Positions 1 through 12,580 of a DNA stretch of 64,000 bases are shown here, piece by piece. Position 1 is the stretch's first letter; every line of letters begins with the position of its first letter. Position numbers and translations under genes: made by a program. Source of the stretch: Panorpa germanica (lineage: Eukaryota; Arthropoda; Insecta; Mecoptera; Panorpidae); NCBI GenBank assembly GCA_963678705.1, contig OY783209.1:3658001-3722000 (forward strand). The letters run 5' to 3'. Under the pieces are notes generated by a model. That model did no database searches and had not been told where the DNA came from. It saw only the letters and a program-made list of their open reading frames with translations.

Positions 1-171
1 TTTTATGGAGAGTAACCATCAGATGTCGTTGCTAGTTAACAGAGACGTATTTCTGAACTAGTTTAAAATATTTTAGTCAATAATCAGAATAAAGTTGGTA
101 AATATAAGAACTTTCTCTCACTGCACCCGTTTCTTGCAACTTACGAATTCTTCAGTAGAGTGTAGTCTCAA

Positions 172-830
172 GGTTTCAACTTTTTTTTAATGTTTATTTA
201 TTTAAATTATTGTACAACATATTAAGTTTATTGCGTAAAAATTTGAAGTCGATTGAAGTAAAACTGACGGAGATATAGAGTTCTAAGTCTTTACCTCTCT
301 GGTCTGCTTTCGTGTTACTTTGAAACTTATAAATACGGTTTCTCACACATAACTTTTTCAGAGTTGGTGCCCTCTTTAGCTAAAAATCTACTAAACCGAT
401 TCTTTTGAAATTTTGCACTCCTTCTTTACATAAATGCCGAAGTAACGCTGTTGAGTTATTTTTTATTTTTTTATTTTAACGTATTTTAAAATAACTACAT
501 TTCTGATTTTTTCATGAAAAATCGATATTTTGACTTTTAAGTGCTGTAAAAAATTGAAAAATCAATAAAAAAAAGAAAAACAGCGTTATCTGCAGAAACT
601 TAATAACTAATGAAATCATTTTGGTTTTTCGATTTTAGAAAATCCAGTGATGAGTTATGAGTTATTTTTTGTGACGTCTGCAGAGATTCGCTTTCAATGC
701 CTCATTTCTTGATATTTATTTATAAAAATTTCACAAAGTATTCTTCAAATGCCATTTTATGATGTAGTAATTATAGAAATAATTATACATTAACTGAGTC
801 GTCAAAAAACATTATCGAAAGCAACCTTCC
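172..830 (+). repeat. Interspersed repeat family A, copy 1
   Basis: About 650 bp of A+T-rich sequence that recurs at 14920-15503 (+), 35546-35807 (-, partial) and 44563-45172 (-). Shared landmarks in order are TTGTACAACATATTAAGTTT, GACGGAGATATAGAG, CTCTGGTCTGCTTTCGTGTT, a central inverted repeat (AACGCTGTTGAG near 440-455 against its complement near 580-590), and TCATTTCTTGATATTTATTT. No coding capacity is visible. I do not recognise the family. The central hairpin and lack of ORFs suggest a non-autonomous element, but no terminal repeats or target duplication could be fixed. Confidence 0.75.
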
Positions 831-1299
831 TAAAGTGGAAAGTTCATCTCATGATAAAGTATGCCAATGTAAAATTACCCGATAGCCAATGATAATTGAC
901 CCAAAGTTATAAGAGTAGATTATCTTAATGTAACTCAAGTTACACTTGAACGTATTTTTCAAAGCAAAAGTGTTATATCTACATAATTATTAAAATACTT
1001 TAATTGTTGTTGATACCTGCTGCTAAATACAGGTATATTTATTCGTATAGGTGGTTCCCCCTCCAAAAAACTACTCTTCTTTTGTTTTCTCTTAGATCTC
1101 CCACCGGGTTCCCCACTCAATTGATGAGTGACTTGTAATAAACAAGTTGTAATTACAAAAACGATATTTTTTATTGTTATTAACATAATTTTTCCTCTTC
1201 CAATTTTTTAGTTTAACATTCGGCTCTGATTCACCGTCTTCATTGTCTCCGGCGTCTAAGAGTGTGCAACTAAGGAGCATTTAGAGACCCCGTACCTCG

Positions 1300-1445
1300 T
1301 AAACGGGACTAACCCAATGTCCCAACGACTGGCGTTAAGTATCAGCCAGTTACATTCGAGACTAACGTTACGTCAGCAATGGTACAAAGCTAACGCCGTA
1401 GCACGAGCTGTAGCATTTGTAGCTCTAACACTAGCACTAGCACCT
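1300..1445. other. Moderately G+C-rich stretch with GTAGC/CTAGCA motifs
   Basis: A short stretch richer in G and C than its surroundings, with repeated CGTAGC, TGTAGC and CACTAGCA motifs near 1396-1442. Similar CGTAGC-type clusters occur at 4310-4392, 38040-38262 and 43491-43545. No gene is apparent. It may be a decayed member of the same element class as 38040-38262. Confidence 0.3.
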
Positions 1446-1843
1446 CCCTGGTCGCCACTATTAAACAAAGTTCCAACGTAATTCTAGAGAAGTTATGTCC
1501 ATAATAAACGGCGTAAGTAAGAAACAATTTAAAACGAGCAGGATTATAAAATTATGTCGACAAAGTTTTGCAAAATGGAAAATGTTATTTTTATAAGTGA
1601 ACAGGAATTACAATCATTGAAATTATATAGTGCATTTGTCTTTTAGAAATATTTTAAGTGGTTTTTTTTATAAAGTGGACCCCCTGTAATAGTAAGCGTC
1701 CACTTATCAGCGCGGAAAGTTATCAACGCTTTGAATATATTGAATGAAACGAGGAAAAGATAGGAAGGTAGTTGTGCACATTGTGTTTTAAATTTGTACA
1801 AATATAATTACTGTCCTTTTCAATAGACACTCGTCCTCAATCC

Positions 1844-2096
1844 CCAGTAAACATTTTGAAGTAAATTCTATTTCATTTCTATTACTTTTGATGAGTTTTT
1901 GTCATGAACGCGTTTATTTTCTATTTAGTCGTTCATAGGGAATGTCTCTTTTATGAGCTACGACTGCTCACTGTTGAATAAAAGCGACTCCTGTGACAGA
2001 TAGGGAATCAATTTGAACTAAAATTGATTTTCTATGCGTTGCTCCAACTTGTAAAGAAATTCACCTAGCCATTCTATTTCACCAAATGTTTACTGG
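1844..2096 (+). mobile_element. MITE-like element family C, copy 1
   Basis: About 253 bp bounded by inverted ends: CCAGTAAACATTTTG on the left and the complement of CCAGTAAACATTTGGTG on the right. Similar ends and length occur at 8776-9026 and 26901-27146. There is no ORF of note, which fits a non-autonomous DNA transposon. The superfamily is unassigned and no clear target-site duplication was found. Confidence 0.6.
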
Positions 2097-4309
2097 GTCC
2101 ATACACTGCTCTTTGCGAATTTTTCATTGTTCCAAACAGTGTGATTTTGAGAGGTTTAAGCGTTTCCCAGAAAGCCAAGAAGACGTCGAAAATGACGCAT
2201 GCCCAGAACGCCTTTATTGAAAAACATTGAAATATCTGTAATGTGATCCAATCCGACCGTCGGTTAACTACTACGTCGGATAAAGAATGCGTAAAGAAAA
2301 TTTTATTTAACAAATTTCAATATGCAAAAAGTGTGACCAAAAATTCACACAATCGAAGACTTTTTCTGCTAAGTATACTCTCTTAGTCTTAGACTATCCG
2401 CCTTATTATATGTGACGTTTATATGTTCCACAAAGCAGATTTCAGACCGTGAAACCTGTGAAGAAAGTCAGGCACGTGTTATGAACAAGCTCACAACAAG
2501 AAGTCTTCCAGCACTGTTTCATTTTCAATTCTTTGTCATCTTCTTTAGAAAATAATAAAACAAATCTGGAATGTTCTTCATCGTATTTATTGAAGCGAAA
2601 TAATAACTAACTATATTTTTAATCTTTTAAAAACAAGTTGAATACTGTTAATTAGTAAACATTTTAAATTCCTGTTCACTCAGATTATTCCCGTTGTTTT
2701 AGACCAGAGAGTCACAAACTTATGTCAGCGTACGCTTAAGACAACCCTGACACTGATATAACACTTGTCACATAATATATCACTATATATTATATCACTA
2801 GACATAATTGAATTTGAAACTAAATAAATTGTGAATGAATAGAATTGAACTTTCTTAAAGTAGTTAGCATAACATATATGTATTACGTAAATGGAGTTTA
2901 TAATTATTTTCATAAGTATTATATATTCTAATATTTATCTTATTAAAGGTTTCTTATAAATTTACAAGTTGTTGTTACTATTGAATTAACAGAAGTTGTA
3001 AATTGTCTAAATGTAGCCCGCGTCTTTAGGTTAGAGATGTCTGTCTTAAAGTCATGATTTTATTAATTCTGTTTCTGCAGTTGTATAGTATCTTCTTGGA
3101 AGAAAACTACGAAGAAAAATGAACTTGGAAAATGTCATGTTTTACATGTATAGGTGAAAATTAATCTTTAAATAAAAATAAAGTACAGCCTTGAAAAACA
3201 GAAAATAGTTGAACGAACAGTTACGGAAAAACACGAATATTACATGTTGAAAGTCAGTGACGTTCACAAATTAATGACGAAAATCCTGCTCAGAAAGTAA
3301 CGGAAATTTATCTTGGGATGATAATTTTATTACGAACTTTTTATTTCCACCCCCATTTATACAATACGTCACTGCTTTTAACTTATAATTATATCATAAA
3401 AAACAGGCAAGTATAAACCTCTTTAGACTAATTATATTATCGATGTACACATACTCATGAAAATTATATGAAAAGTGGTGAAAACATTATGAAAATTAAT
3501 TATGAAAAAAGCTCTTCAGACAGCCATTAAATAAATATATGAATAAAATGTTACAGCGAGCTTTTTTAATATTTTATAAAAGATTTGAAGAACAAAAGCA
3601 TGACGCTATTGTTTGAATATAATTATTTTTATTCAGTTGTCATTATCATAATTTAATTGTTCTAAATGTTTTTATAAATAACTAAATATTTTTTAATTAG
3701 TGAGTCAGTCTCTTTTATTAATAATTAAAACCATAAATATTAAAACTAAACAAAATGTTTCGTTAAAAAGCTGGAAAATGTTTTAATACTAGTTCAGTTA
3801 TTAGATTAGTAAGTTTTTACGAAAATCTATTGAAATTTTATTTGTTGAGATTGTTTAAGAATTGGCCATGTATAATTCTAGTTTCCTTGCAATTCTCTAT
3901 TTATTTTTTTAAAGCAAAATCTTAAAGGAGGCGCACTATTAAAAGAGAAGTATTAATACGAGTATATATGTATTTATTTGACAGAAACCCAAACCTAAGT
4001 ACATTAACTAAAAGCGCCCCACACCCTGAAGCGGCCCTCTATTATTTTTTATTTTATAATAATTCTTAAAAACAACAATATATTAAGTTTCATCTAGTAA
4101 ATGTTTTCGCTATAAAACTAAAACTGTACAAAGAGAAGTTGGCTGTAAATTAATATTTTGAGAGGGTTCTCTAAAACAAAGATTATTTCAAAGCTCCCTT
4201 GAGAACTACTAATATAAATCAGCCTTCAAGAACTCGACTGAATAAACTACCCTTAAACAAATCATATTTATTAAAAAATAGTTGAAAGCAGTGTTCTAAA
4301 TCTTAATAA

Positions 4310-4392
4310 CACCGCTACGTTTGGCTCTAGCGTTCGCTTTATTTCGTAGCTCTTAGATCGTAGCCGCGTAGCCCCGTAGCCCGTAGCACATA
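4310..4392. repeat. CGTAGC-motif cluster
   Basis: The motifs GCTACG, CTAGCG and CGTAGC (several times between 4355 and 4388) are crowded into about 80 bp within very A+T-rich surroundings. The composition matches the fold-back element at 38040-38262 and the cluster at 43491-43545, so this may be a fragment of that element. Confidence 0.4.
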
Positions 4393-5016
4393 TATAGTCT
4401 CTATGCAAAACTGATGTTCAAAAACTTCCCTAATATTTTTTTTCTGATGTATTTTTTTTTTACTTGGGAAATTTTAAAAGCAATGAATCTTGTTCTTTTA
4501 GAAAAGTTTTTCCTCAATATTAAACATACGACTTCCTGTAACAAAAGAAAAATGAAAATATAAAGGAAAAAGAAAGGGAACAGAACAGTCGGAAAAGTGT
4601 AAAAACCACACGTTTTGAAGTCGATGTGCATTCAAACGAATACGAATATTGTAAAATACAAGAATGCTACAAATCATTTCAAATGATTTATGGAATTTCT
4701 CAAAATCCGCGTCTGATTATTAATATTACTAAAATGTATGATTAATTATTTTAAATTTTCTTTTAATAAAAACAGGCATGTTTTTCTTGTTTTCTTAAGT
4801 AAGACAGACACCTGTCTGCGAGCAATGAGAGGTTGACTATAAAGGTACGCATCCACAAACCCATAAAAGCATCACTTGTTAACTTGTTACTCTTAAAATT
4901 TGTGGCATAGTGGGATAAGGTTATTCGTCTGAAGTTAATTTATTTTAATTAAATTTTGTTTATTATATTTATATCAGTAAGGAATTCAAGCACTTTTTCT
5001 ATTGTCTGGTCGATTG

Positions 5017-5037
5017 ATATATATATATATATATATT
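5017..5037. repeat. AT dinucleotide microsatellite
   Basis: About ten uninterrupted AT units. Confidence 0.85.
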
Positions 5038-6029
5038 GCTTTAAGTGCTAATAACTTTTTAAAGTTGATGCACTGAAATAAATATTAAACAAATGTACTC
5101 GTATTTCTATTATGCTGATAATATGAGGATATGTTTTATATTAAAATTAATGCACAATCCGGATCTATATATTGATAATTCCGATGGGACCTGATACCTG
5201 GACAGTCAGTCGTGTGCGAAGGCTCCGTGGGCCCCGTTAGACCTCCAGGTAACCAGGATGGCATAGGATGGGAGATCGCGTGACATTTGTAATTTGTTTG
5301 TCACAATAATCGCCTTCCGTGATGTTTTTGCCATTTAGTATAATACTCTGTGCAACAATTTGTTTACCATATTGTTTTGTATATTTTTTAAAATATCAAT
5401 GATTTTGTAATGTGATCAAACAACGCGCGTTTATCTCAAATCCCACGGATATTGATTGTACATTATGGAATGCACCCAGAATAGAAAATTGTCTTGCAGT
5501 GCGAGTTCCACATTTGCTAGTTTATCGCAAGCTAATAGAGAATCGAGTGACTTAATTGCTTTCTGAAGAATTAAGAAATTTGTAAATCCAATTAGGCTCG
5601 TATCTTGACTTGCAATTTCCAATGTAAGATAAAACTGAAAAGTAATCGATAACATCTACAAAATATTTAAAAAAAAATTTTTTTTTTATTTTTATTTCAA
5701 TATGTTTCAAAATTATGAGGACCCTTTCCATTTCAATTTGACGTAAAATCCTTTGGATGTTATAACATATTTACAGATAATTTTATGTTTCTAAAAGACA
5801 CTATAAAAAAGAAACATTAGCCTTTTTCCTTCTTTGCCTGCAACCCCATTTACCGTCACGGATTACTAAAATAAGTTATTTCAGAATTTGATAAAAATAA
5901 ATTGCCGTCATGAAATAAATAGTCCAATATTTAGATTCATCCATTTATGGTATTAAAAGGTTATTCTAAAGGGATAGAACAGCTAAGGAAAAAAAAAATC
6001 TTTAAAAACAATTTTTAAATCCAGTTAAA

Positions 6030-6300
6030 TTCATTTGGGAGTAAGATTTACCACTCCTGTAGGAATTTGGGATACAGAAAAAACCCATCTGTCAAATGCC
6101 AGTGGAAAACCTGTGGTGAACGACGGGAATAGCGCGGTAGCCCTCCCGCGGATTGGGTAAGATTGGGCTGATACGAGTGGGTGGTGCTGCGTGAGCACAT
6201 TAGAGCCACCCGCTCTCATCCCCTTGGCACTACGAACTAGAAGCGGTGGTGAAAAGGTAGGAGGAAGAGGAATAGGTAGTCTCTAACCCTATCGGAAGAG
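6030..6300. other. G+C-richer island with 62-codon open frame
   Basis: Composition is clearly more G+C-rich than its flanks (for example CCTCCCGCGG near 6144). The minus strand is open for 62 codons at 6031-6219, and the peptide is rich in P, S, F and T with no domain I recognise. Such an island in this background is more likely a decayed transposon or retroelement piece than a host gene. Confidence 0.3.
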
Positions 6301-6954
6301 ATTAACCTAACGGTGTGTAAAAATATCCTGTAAGCTGTGTGCCTCATATAAAAAATAGTAGGAAATGACTGAACTCGGTCTGTGGTCACTAATCAGGCTG
6401 GCGATTAGTGCTGAGGAAAGGAGATCGATGTTTATCTATACTTTTTATTAAGTTGCTATATTATAAGCGATAAGTAAGATTAAAAAATATAAAAGAATAA
6501 GTTGTTACCAGACGACTCCTCCGATTCCTATCCTATTAATTACCATTAATTTTAAGACACTAATCAATCGTCAATTACAAATTACAGATGACTCAGCAAA
6601 CACATAAAGTTATGCTAATATGAAACTTGTGAACAGACATAAATAAAATCGATTACTTATTATTTTTTTATTTATTTGCCTTGACTTTTATTCGTCAGAG
6701 CCACCATCAACAACATTTTTTAGATAAATTTAACATTTTACAAATTTCTAAATATTTAAATAATTCACTTATTTGTTTTGAATCACTTAACAAAAATTTA
6801 GTATAAACAGGAAGAGTTTTGTTCTTTTGTAAACTATAATTTATGCATTCAAATATAATATGATCCAAAGGTACTTCTTCACCTTCTTTCCTTCTTAATT
6901 TTGTACATGTGAGTTGAGGTTTTACAATGATTACTTTTGATTTCGATTACTTAT

Positions 6955-7112
6955 TAGACTACAGACTTTAGCGCTTATTTTATGACAATAAAAGATACTT
7001 AAAAATCAAGTATCAAAACAGAAATTCAAATTTAAAATAGCTTTATCTCCGTCAACTCATTTCAATCAAACATTTAAAGAGACACCACTAAAAAATTATT
7101 TCACAAGCCCAT
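6955..7112 (-). repeat. Repeat family B, internally deleted copy
   Basis: Read on the minus strand it starts TGGGCTTGTG, then TTTTTTAGTGGT, GATTGAAATGAG and GACGGAGATAAAGCTATT. This is the order found at the left end of the full-length element at 52579-53211. The segment between the end and the GGAGATA motif is shortened and the copy is diverged. Confidence 0.5.
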
Positions 7113-8145
7113 TAATGCAATGTTTCTCTGACGTCAAATCTTTTTCAATGCGTAAATTTCACTTTTGAATTGTATATAGTATTTGTAATAATACATTGTT
7201 TCTTTTAGGTTTATTTAACGTCGGCCTATTTACAATGTTAATGCGATTTATGTAGAGTCGAGGCCTCGTATATGTGGCTACTACTTCCAAAACATAACGT
7301 ATGTTTATTGAATTTTAAAAGTGTGTCAATTTTTCAATTTAAAAGCAAAATTAACTGTATTATCGAAATTACACTGGGAGAGCAGCACTAGTCCGTTCCC
7401 ACAGTAGCGAAGGACAGGCCAACAGAAAGGGAAGTGTGGGGGGGAGGGGAGAACGTGGAATATGTGTTCTACGTTCTACACAACATTATGTACCTACAAA
7501 CTAAATACTAAATTACAAAAAATATATCACGTGACCATTATCATTTATAAGTTTTGTAAATGATTTTTTTTTCAACGAAAACAAAACTAAATGTATAATT
7601 GAACGTATACATTGAAAAAGTCATTTATAACAAAGAGAATTTGGATTATGTTTTTTATTTATAAACATGTTTTTAATAATTACACTCTTATCTGTTTGAA
7701 ATCGCTAACTGATTTAGTCAAAATGAATAACGTATTCATACACTGATGAATTGAGTGTTACGAGTGAGTGTGCATTTGTAGGACTAACTAATTAATTAAC
7801 AGGATCATCTGTTGGGTTTAATTAACATTAAATATTTTTACTACAGTAATTGGTTTGCAAACTATTAGTTTGGGTGTCGCTGTATAGAGGGCCCCCAAAT
7901 TAATGTCACCATACATTTCTAATTTTGCAAGTGATGACTTTTGCAAAATGTTAATTTCAGATTACGTTACATCAAGCATAAATTTATAACAAACTTTTTA
8001 TTATTGACTGTAAGCGTATGGATATCTCGGCAATTGTCCTTTTTAGCCACAGAATAAAGCATCCTCTAAAATCTACCGCCCAGAGGAACACGTGTTAAAA
8101 CAAATATCAATAAACAACAATCTTAAATTACAAGGCTTAAACGTC

Positions 8146-8508
8146 TTAACTCTGTTTGTTATTATCAAGGTGCCGTAATAAGAACGACGTGGGCGAACCA
8201 ACATCCCAACTAAATTTATTCCACTTGATTAATGGGACTAACTCGAGGGCGTTGGACATATTGCCCATTCCGCGTTTCGCATCGCGGACGCGTGGACTCA
8301 TTGTCAGGCCTTGGGGTGCAAAAGGAAGAAGCCATAAAGTGGTGGGGGTTCGTTCAGTACCCAGTAAACTAATGTTGCCTTTATTAATTAATATGCAAAT
8401 GAATTCAGCGTTGTAGGATCGTGAAAAAACAATACAACACTTATTTACAGTGCGCTGCTGGTATGCGTAGTACGTGTGAGGACATAAATTGACTTTAAAA
8501 AAAAACAT
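8146..8508. other. G+C-richer island open on both strands
   Basis: The minus strand is open for 120 codons over this interval, and the plus strand is open for 86 codons at 8156-8416. The centre is notably G+C-rich (CGCGTTTCGCATCGCGGACG near 8269). The minus-strand peptide is basic and has no membrane segment or domain that I recognise. Double-strand openness is partly a consequence of composition. It could be a transposon fragment or a small lineage-specific gene; I favour a fragment because nothing around it looks genic. Confidence 0.3.
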
Positions 8509-8775
8509 TTTAAATATGATAAGGCGATAAAATAGCCCATTAAATAATACAAGTACCCATACCCAGTATATACTCCTGCCTTACCCGGTATGGGTTTAAA
8601 TAACCTGCAATTTCTTTATTCTTTTGTTATTAAGAGAGACTAATGCTTCCAACTCTTTTATATGAAGAGAATAAGCTAGTAGTATATAAAGGTATATTAC
8701 ACAGTAAAACAATTAAAATTATTATTTTGCTTTAATTACTCTTTCAACATGAACGCTATGGTATAAAGTGTGGCA

Positions 8776-9026
8776 CAGTTTACTTATTTAACATCAATCA
8801 CTGCTGGAAATTCAGTACTTTGTCGTAGCTCTAATACAGCTGAAATTTTTCCCCAAAAACTGTGTTTATAGACAATTATGACTAGATAAAATACATTTCC
8901 CGTGAGATCTAAAGAAGGCCACATAAAACGAATTGGATACAACTGAAGATAAAGTTGATGAGAATTATAATTGAAGTGCAATAAGAAACGTCACAAAAAG
9001 GGACACTTCACTAAATTGTTTACTGG
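8776..9026 (+). mobile_element. MITE-like element family C, copy 2
   Basis: About 251 bp. The left end CAGTTTAC is degenerate relative to CAGTAAAC; the right end is CACTAAATTGTTTACTG. The right third matches copy 26901-27146 closely, including AGAAACGTCACAAAAAGGGA and TATAATTGAAGTGCAATA. Equal length and shared right half support one family. Confidence 0.6.
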
Positions 9027-12000
9027 ATATAATAATTTCAATCTTTAAAAATCCCGTATAAATTTCAGTATATTTTGTTTCCCCCACAAAAGTCAGTGAT
9101 TAAATTATTAATACAAATAATATTACTTACAAACTGAAGATCATTATGAAATTAAGTAGTTGTCTTACCTGTAATAAAAAATAAAATATATTAGTTAAAA
9201 AAAAAACAAAACGAATAATAGGAAAATTCAATAAAGCTACATTTTGGGAAACCCCGCTTTCAATAATAATGGCTTAAAATATGTCCATTCCCAATATTTG
9301 CATTAAAACGCTAAAATAACAAAAGTATAACAGCAATATTCGGTAATCCATGTCTCCCCTCCCATCCACATCATGTGGTGGATAAACATTACTCGTACCA
9401 CTCTCCCTTCGTACCCTTCCTCTACATAGTGTAACATAACCTAGTTTTAACCTGCTCATGTACACAATTATTGAGCTAACAGGCCATTACATATTTTATT
9501 ATCAATGGTTTTATTAACCAATGTAGCATAGAGGTTGTAAAAATATTATTTCTGCATACAAAAATATTTATAAAGAAAAAAAAGGCTTCTTGTTGCTTTG
9601 AAGTAGTGGTACACAAACTATAGTTGGCGGGCTATGTAAGATGTACCAACCTTGCAAAAAAATAGGTGATAGAAACATTTTCTTAAAACCCGTCCAAGTG
9701 AAATGACAAACACTGCTCTCAGACCTGTCTAGAGGTGCGTCCAATGTTACGAACAGGAATAGTGAGACGAGTGACATCAATAAATTGAATGCTGCTGTTA
9801 CACAAGCGTTCATAGATCAGAATTTGGCGGTTTGCATCAAACAAATTCATTATAAGCATAATGACATGAATAATCCTATAAATTGGTAACTATCTTCGGT
9901 GAGCTTGCTAGAGATTTAAATAAAGCGACATAGAAACCATGGTTGTAAGCCTCTGATTTAAAACCTAACTATAATATTGACAAAATGGCTTCCAAAACCG
10001 TTATAAAACTACAATGTAGTTCAAACCTCGAGGCTAAGTTTGACTTTCATTTCATTTGTTTACCTACAAGTACCAACATAAGAATAATATACAAAATATA
10101 AACAACAAATATTCTAAACTATGTACACATGTACTCTGCGTAGTATTCGTTGTACATATTATAGCTGTCTGATACATACTGTATATTGTATATATTTCTA
10201 TTTACAATATAACGTGCTTACCCCTAGCCCTTAGGCTACCCGTCGCGACACGCGGCCTTTATTTTGACTGCGATATACGTATGAGAACCAGACTGCTAAC
10301 TTCCAAGATTTTTTTTTTGTTTTATACAAATTGTTTTATTTTGTTCTTGAAAAAACCGTATTATTTTAAAAGCAAATATATTAAGGCATTGTATCCATCG
10401 CTTTAACTAAAGCCCTGAGTGTCTTGTACATAAGGTAACAAAAACCAAAGAATTCATTGTTTTTTAATAAATGATACAATAATTCAATTAGTTTATAATA
10501 GATGTCACTATTATATTATACACACTTATTATGTTATCCTATATAAATCTATTGAGTTCAATTGTAAAGGTAATTGTTCTAATACAATAGAGACAATTAG
10601 TCTAATCTAATAATTCCCTAATGTCTTGAAGCAGTACCAACAATATATGCGACCATTTACGTATACTGTATTTAAACATGCAGGTACAGACTAAGGGGCC
10701 ATCCGTAAATTGCGTCACACAAATTTCATGCTATTCTGATCCCTCTCTCACCGTCCTTGTCACACTTTATGGAATATCAATATATGATGCAAATTTATAT
10801 AATTTGAAAGGAATAAAACATCCTGTTTTAAAAAACCGATCTACAACCTTGTAGCAAGGGTCAAAGAGCAACAATATACTTTCACAAGTTCACGTTTTCT
10901 CCAAATGGTGGTGCTGCAGTCACCATTAGAGTTTCATTGCATAAACAACAGACTTCTTCTAACCCTAGATAAAAGTAATATTTCTAAAACCATTTTCTTC
11001 TCGCGACCTGGAGCTCCTACACAAACATAAAATAAGTAGTGAAGTAGTCACGTGACTTACTAGTACATTGTACGCTGTATTTGTATACCGATAAAATGAT
11101 ATAAACGCGTTTAATATATTTTCTTATGTGTATATATTCATTTTTCTTGGTTTATTTGAAAATTTTCTTTTTTATCGTTTCGTTCTTTTTTTGTCTATGT
11201 TGTAATAAGATGTTTTAATATACGAGCATTCTAGGAGTATAGTTATCTCCTTGCGGAAATTTCCAACGCAACCATAACGTCTGGAAATAATATATTTCTA
11301 CCCCTAGATCCACCCCTCCAAGATCTACTTCCTATTTGCTATTGTTACAGGTAAAATATAGTTCTACATTACATTTTTATAAAACTATAAAAATAGAATT
11401 ATTCTAGTGCATATTGAAACCGATGATATTTTGCTTATAACATTCTCTTTTCAACGTTCAACTTTATTCTAGCTCAGAGTAGCCTCACATTGAAGATGCA
11501 ACTGTTTTAAGACTGTTTGGGTTTTAACACTGCTCTGTCTGAAAAGGATGACATCTCCTATGCATAACAGTCATCTAGCGTCATTATTCAGTGATGAAAT
11601 TATAATAAGATCGTTGAAAATAACATACAGAATAATTTTTAATAATGCAACCGTCAACAAAATTTGATCAATACTAATTTTGTTTATCGTGTTCAAAGTT
11701 AATGGTATTTGAAAGGTTTTCCTCATTCCTAGTTAATTATCATAGAGTTATTAAGCCAGACAGAGATATAATTACTGATTCATCAATATTCTCTCCGCTG
11801 CGCTTCATTGCATTTACCAGCAGACCGACCGCTAATTACTAAAAATTTAAATAATAAAATCTGTAATCAAAACTTTGTTAAACTAATGTTGGATATAAAC
11901 AAGCATAAAGTAAAATTTTATAAATTACTGCAGTTAAAATTAACTATAGTTAGATCATTTGGAGTATATTCGTAATAGTAATGGTCGTGTACATTTGAAT

Positions 12001-12304
12001 GCGTTCCAATCAAGTTGTCAATTAAAATGCATTATTCAATTAACACGTCTGCATATATGAGGTTCGGAGTGGAAGTGGGAGTGGGAGTGAGGTGAGGATA
12101 GGTACAAATGGTAAACGTTGTAATAGGTGAAACGTGTGTAGTGTTTTATCATCATGGCTAGTAAAGGGAACTTGATTTAAGCTAACAAATTGAGTTGTAC
12201 ACTTGCGTTGTACAATGAGCTTATGAACCATGTCTTAATTTCTATAAAACTGTACTATATATGTATATTGAAAAGTTGTTTCCTTTTAATTCACGTCAGC
12301 TAAG
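9027..12304. other. Intergenic, no gene supported
   Basis: A+T-rich with scattered short open frames that look like chance. Near 10695 the motif GGGGCCATCCGTAAATTGCG resembles the terminus of a DNA transposon, but I could not find a matching inverted end nearby, so no element is called. Confidence 0.6.
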
Positions 12305-12580
12305 GCGTCTTTTATGTAACAGAGCGTAAAAGAGATAGCATACTTAACAGAGAACTATTTTACATATAACAATAACTGACACATCACTTAATAGTACAGA
12401 CATGTTACGTCATAAATATGGCCGACATTTTAGCGCTAAAACTACAATTTTAAATTTTTAATTGCTATATCTCCGTCAATATTTAGATATTTAATAAAAT
12501 AGCAACGCCAATATTCCTTTATTAACATCAATTTCAACCAACAATTAAAAAATTGACCTCAAATAGACTTGGCAAGTCCA
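12305..12580 (-). repeat. Repeat family B, partial copy (minus)
   Basis: On the minus strand it runs TGGACTTG, AATTGTTGGTTGAAATTGAT, GACGGAGATATAGCAATT, TTTTAGCGCTAAAATGTCGG and CCATATTTATGACGTAACAT, then TCTTTTACGCTCTGTTACAT. This is the order of the left half of the full-length copy at 52579-53211 plus the region seen at 48180-48265. The right half is missing. No coding capacity. Confidence 0.7.

Larger units (their letters stand above)
2097..6954. other. Intergenic, no gene supported
   Basis: A+T-rich sequence with only short, low-complexity open frames (for example 2074-2313, 4401-4631 and 5431-5655 on the minus strand). None shows a recognisable domain or paralogue in the window. It contains the CGTAGC cluster, an AT microsatellite and one G+C-richer island, listed separately. 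Confidence 0.6.

Noticed and set aside
10695-10730. Possible transposon terminus GGGGCCATCCGTAAATTGCG
   Set aside because: Looks like ends seen on insect DNA transposons, but no inverted partner was found within several kb.
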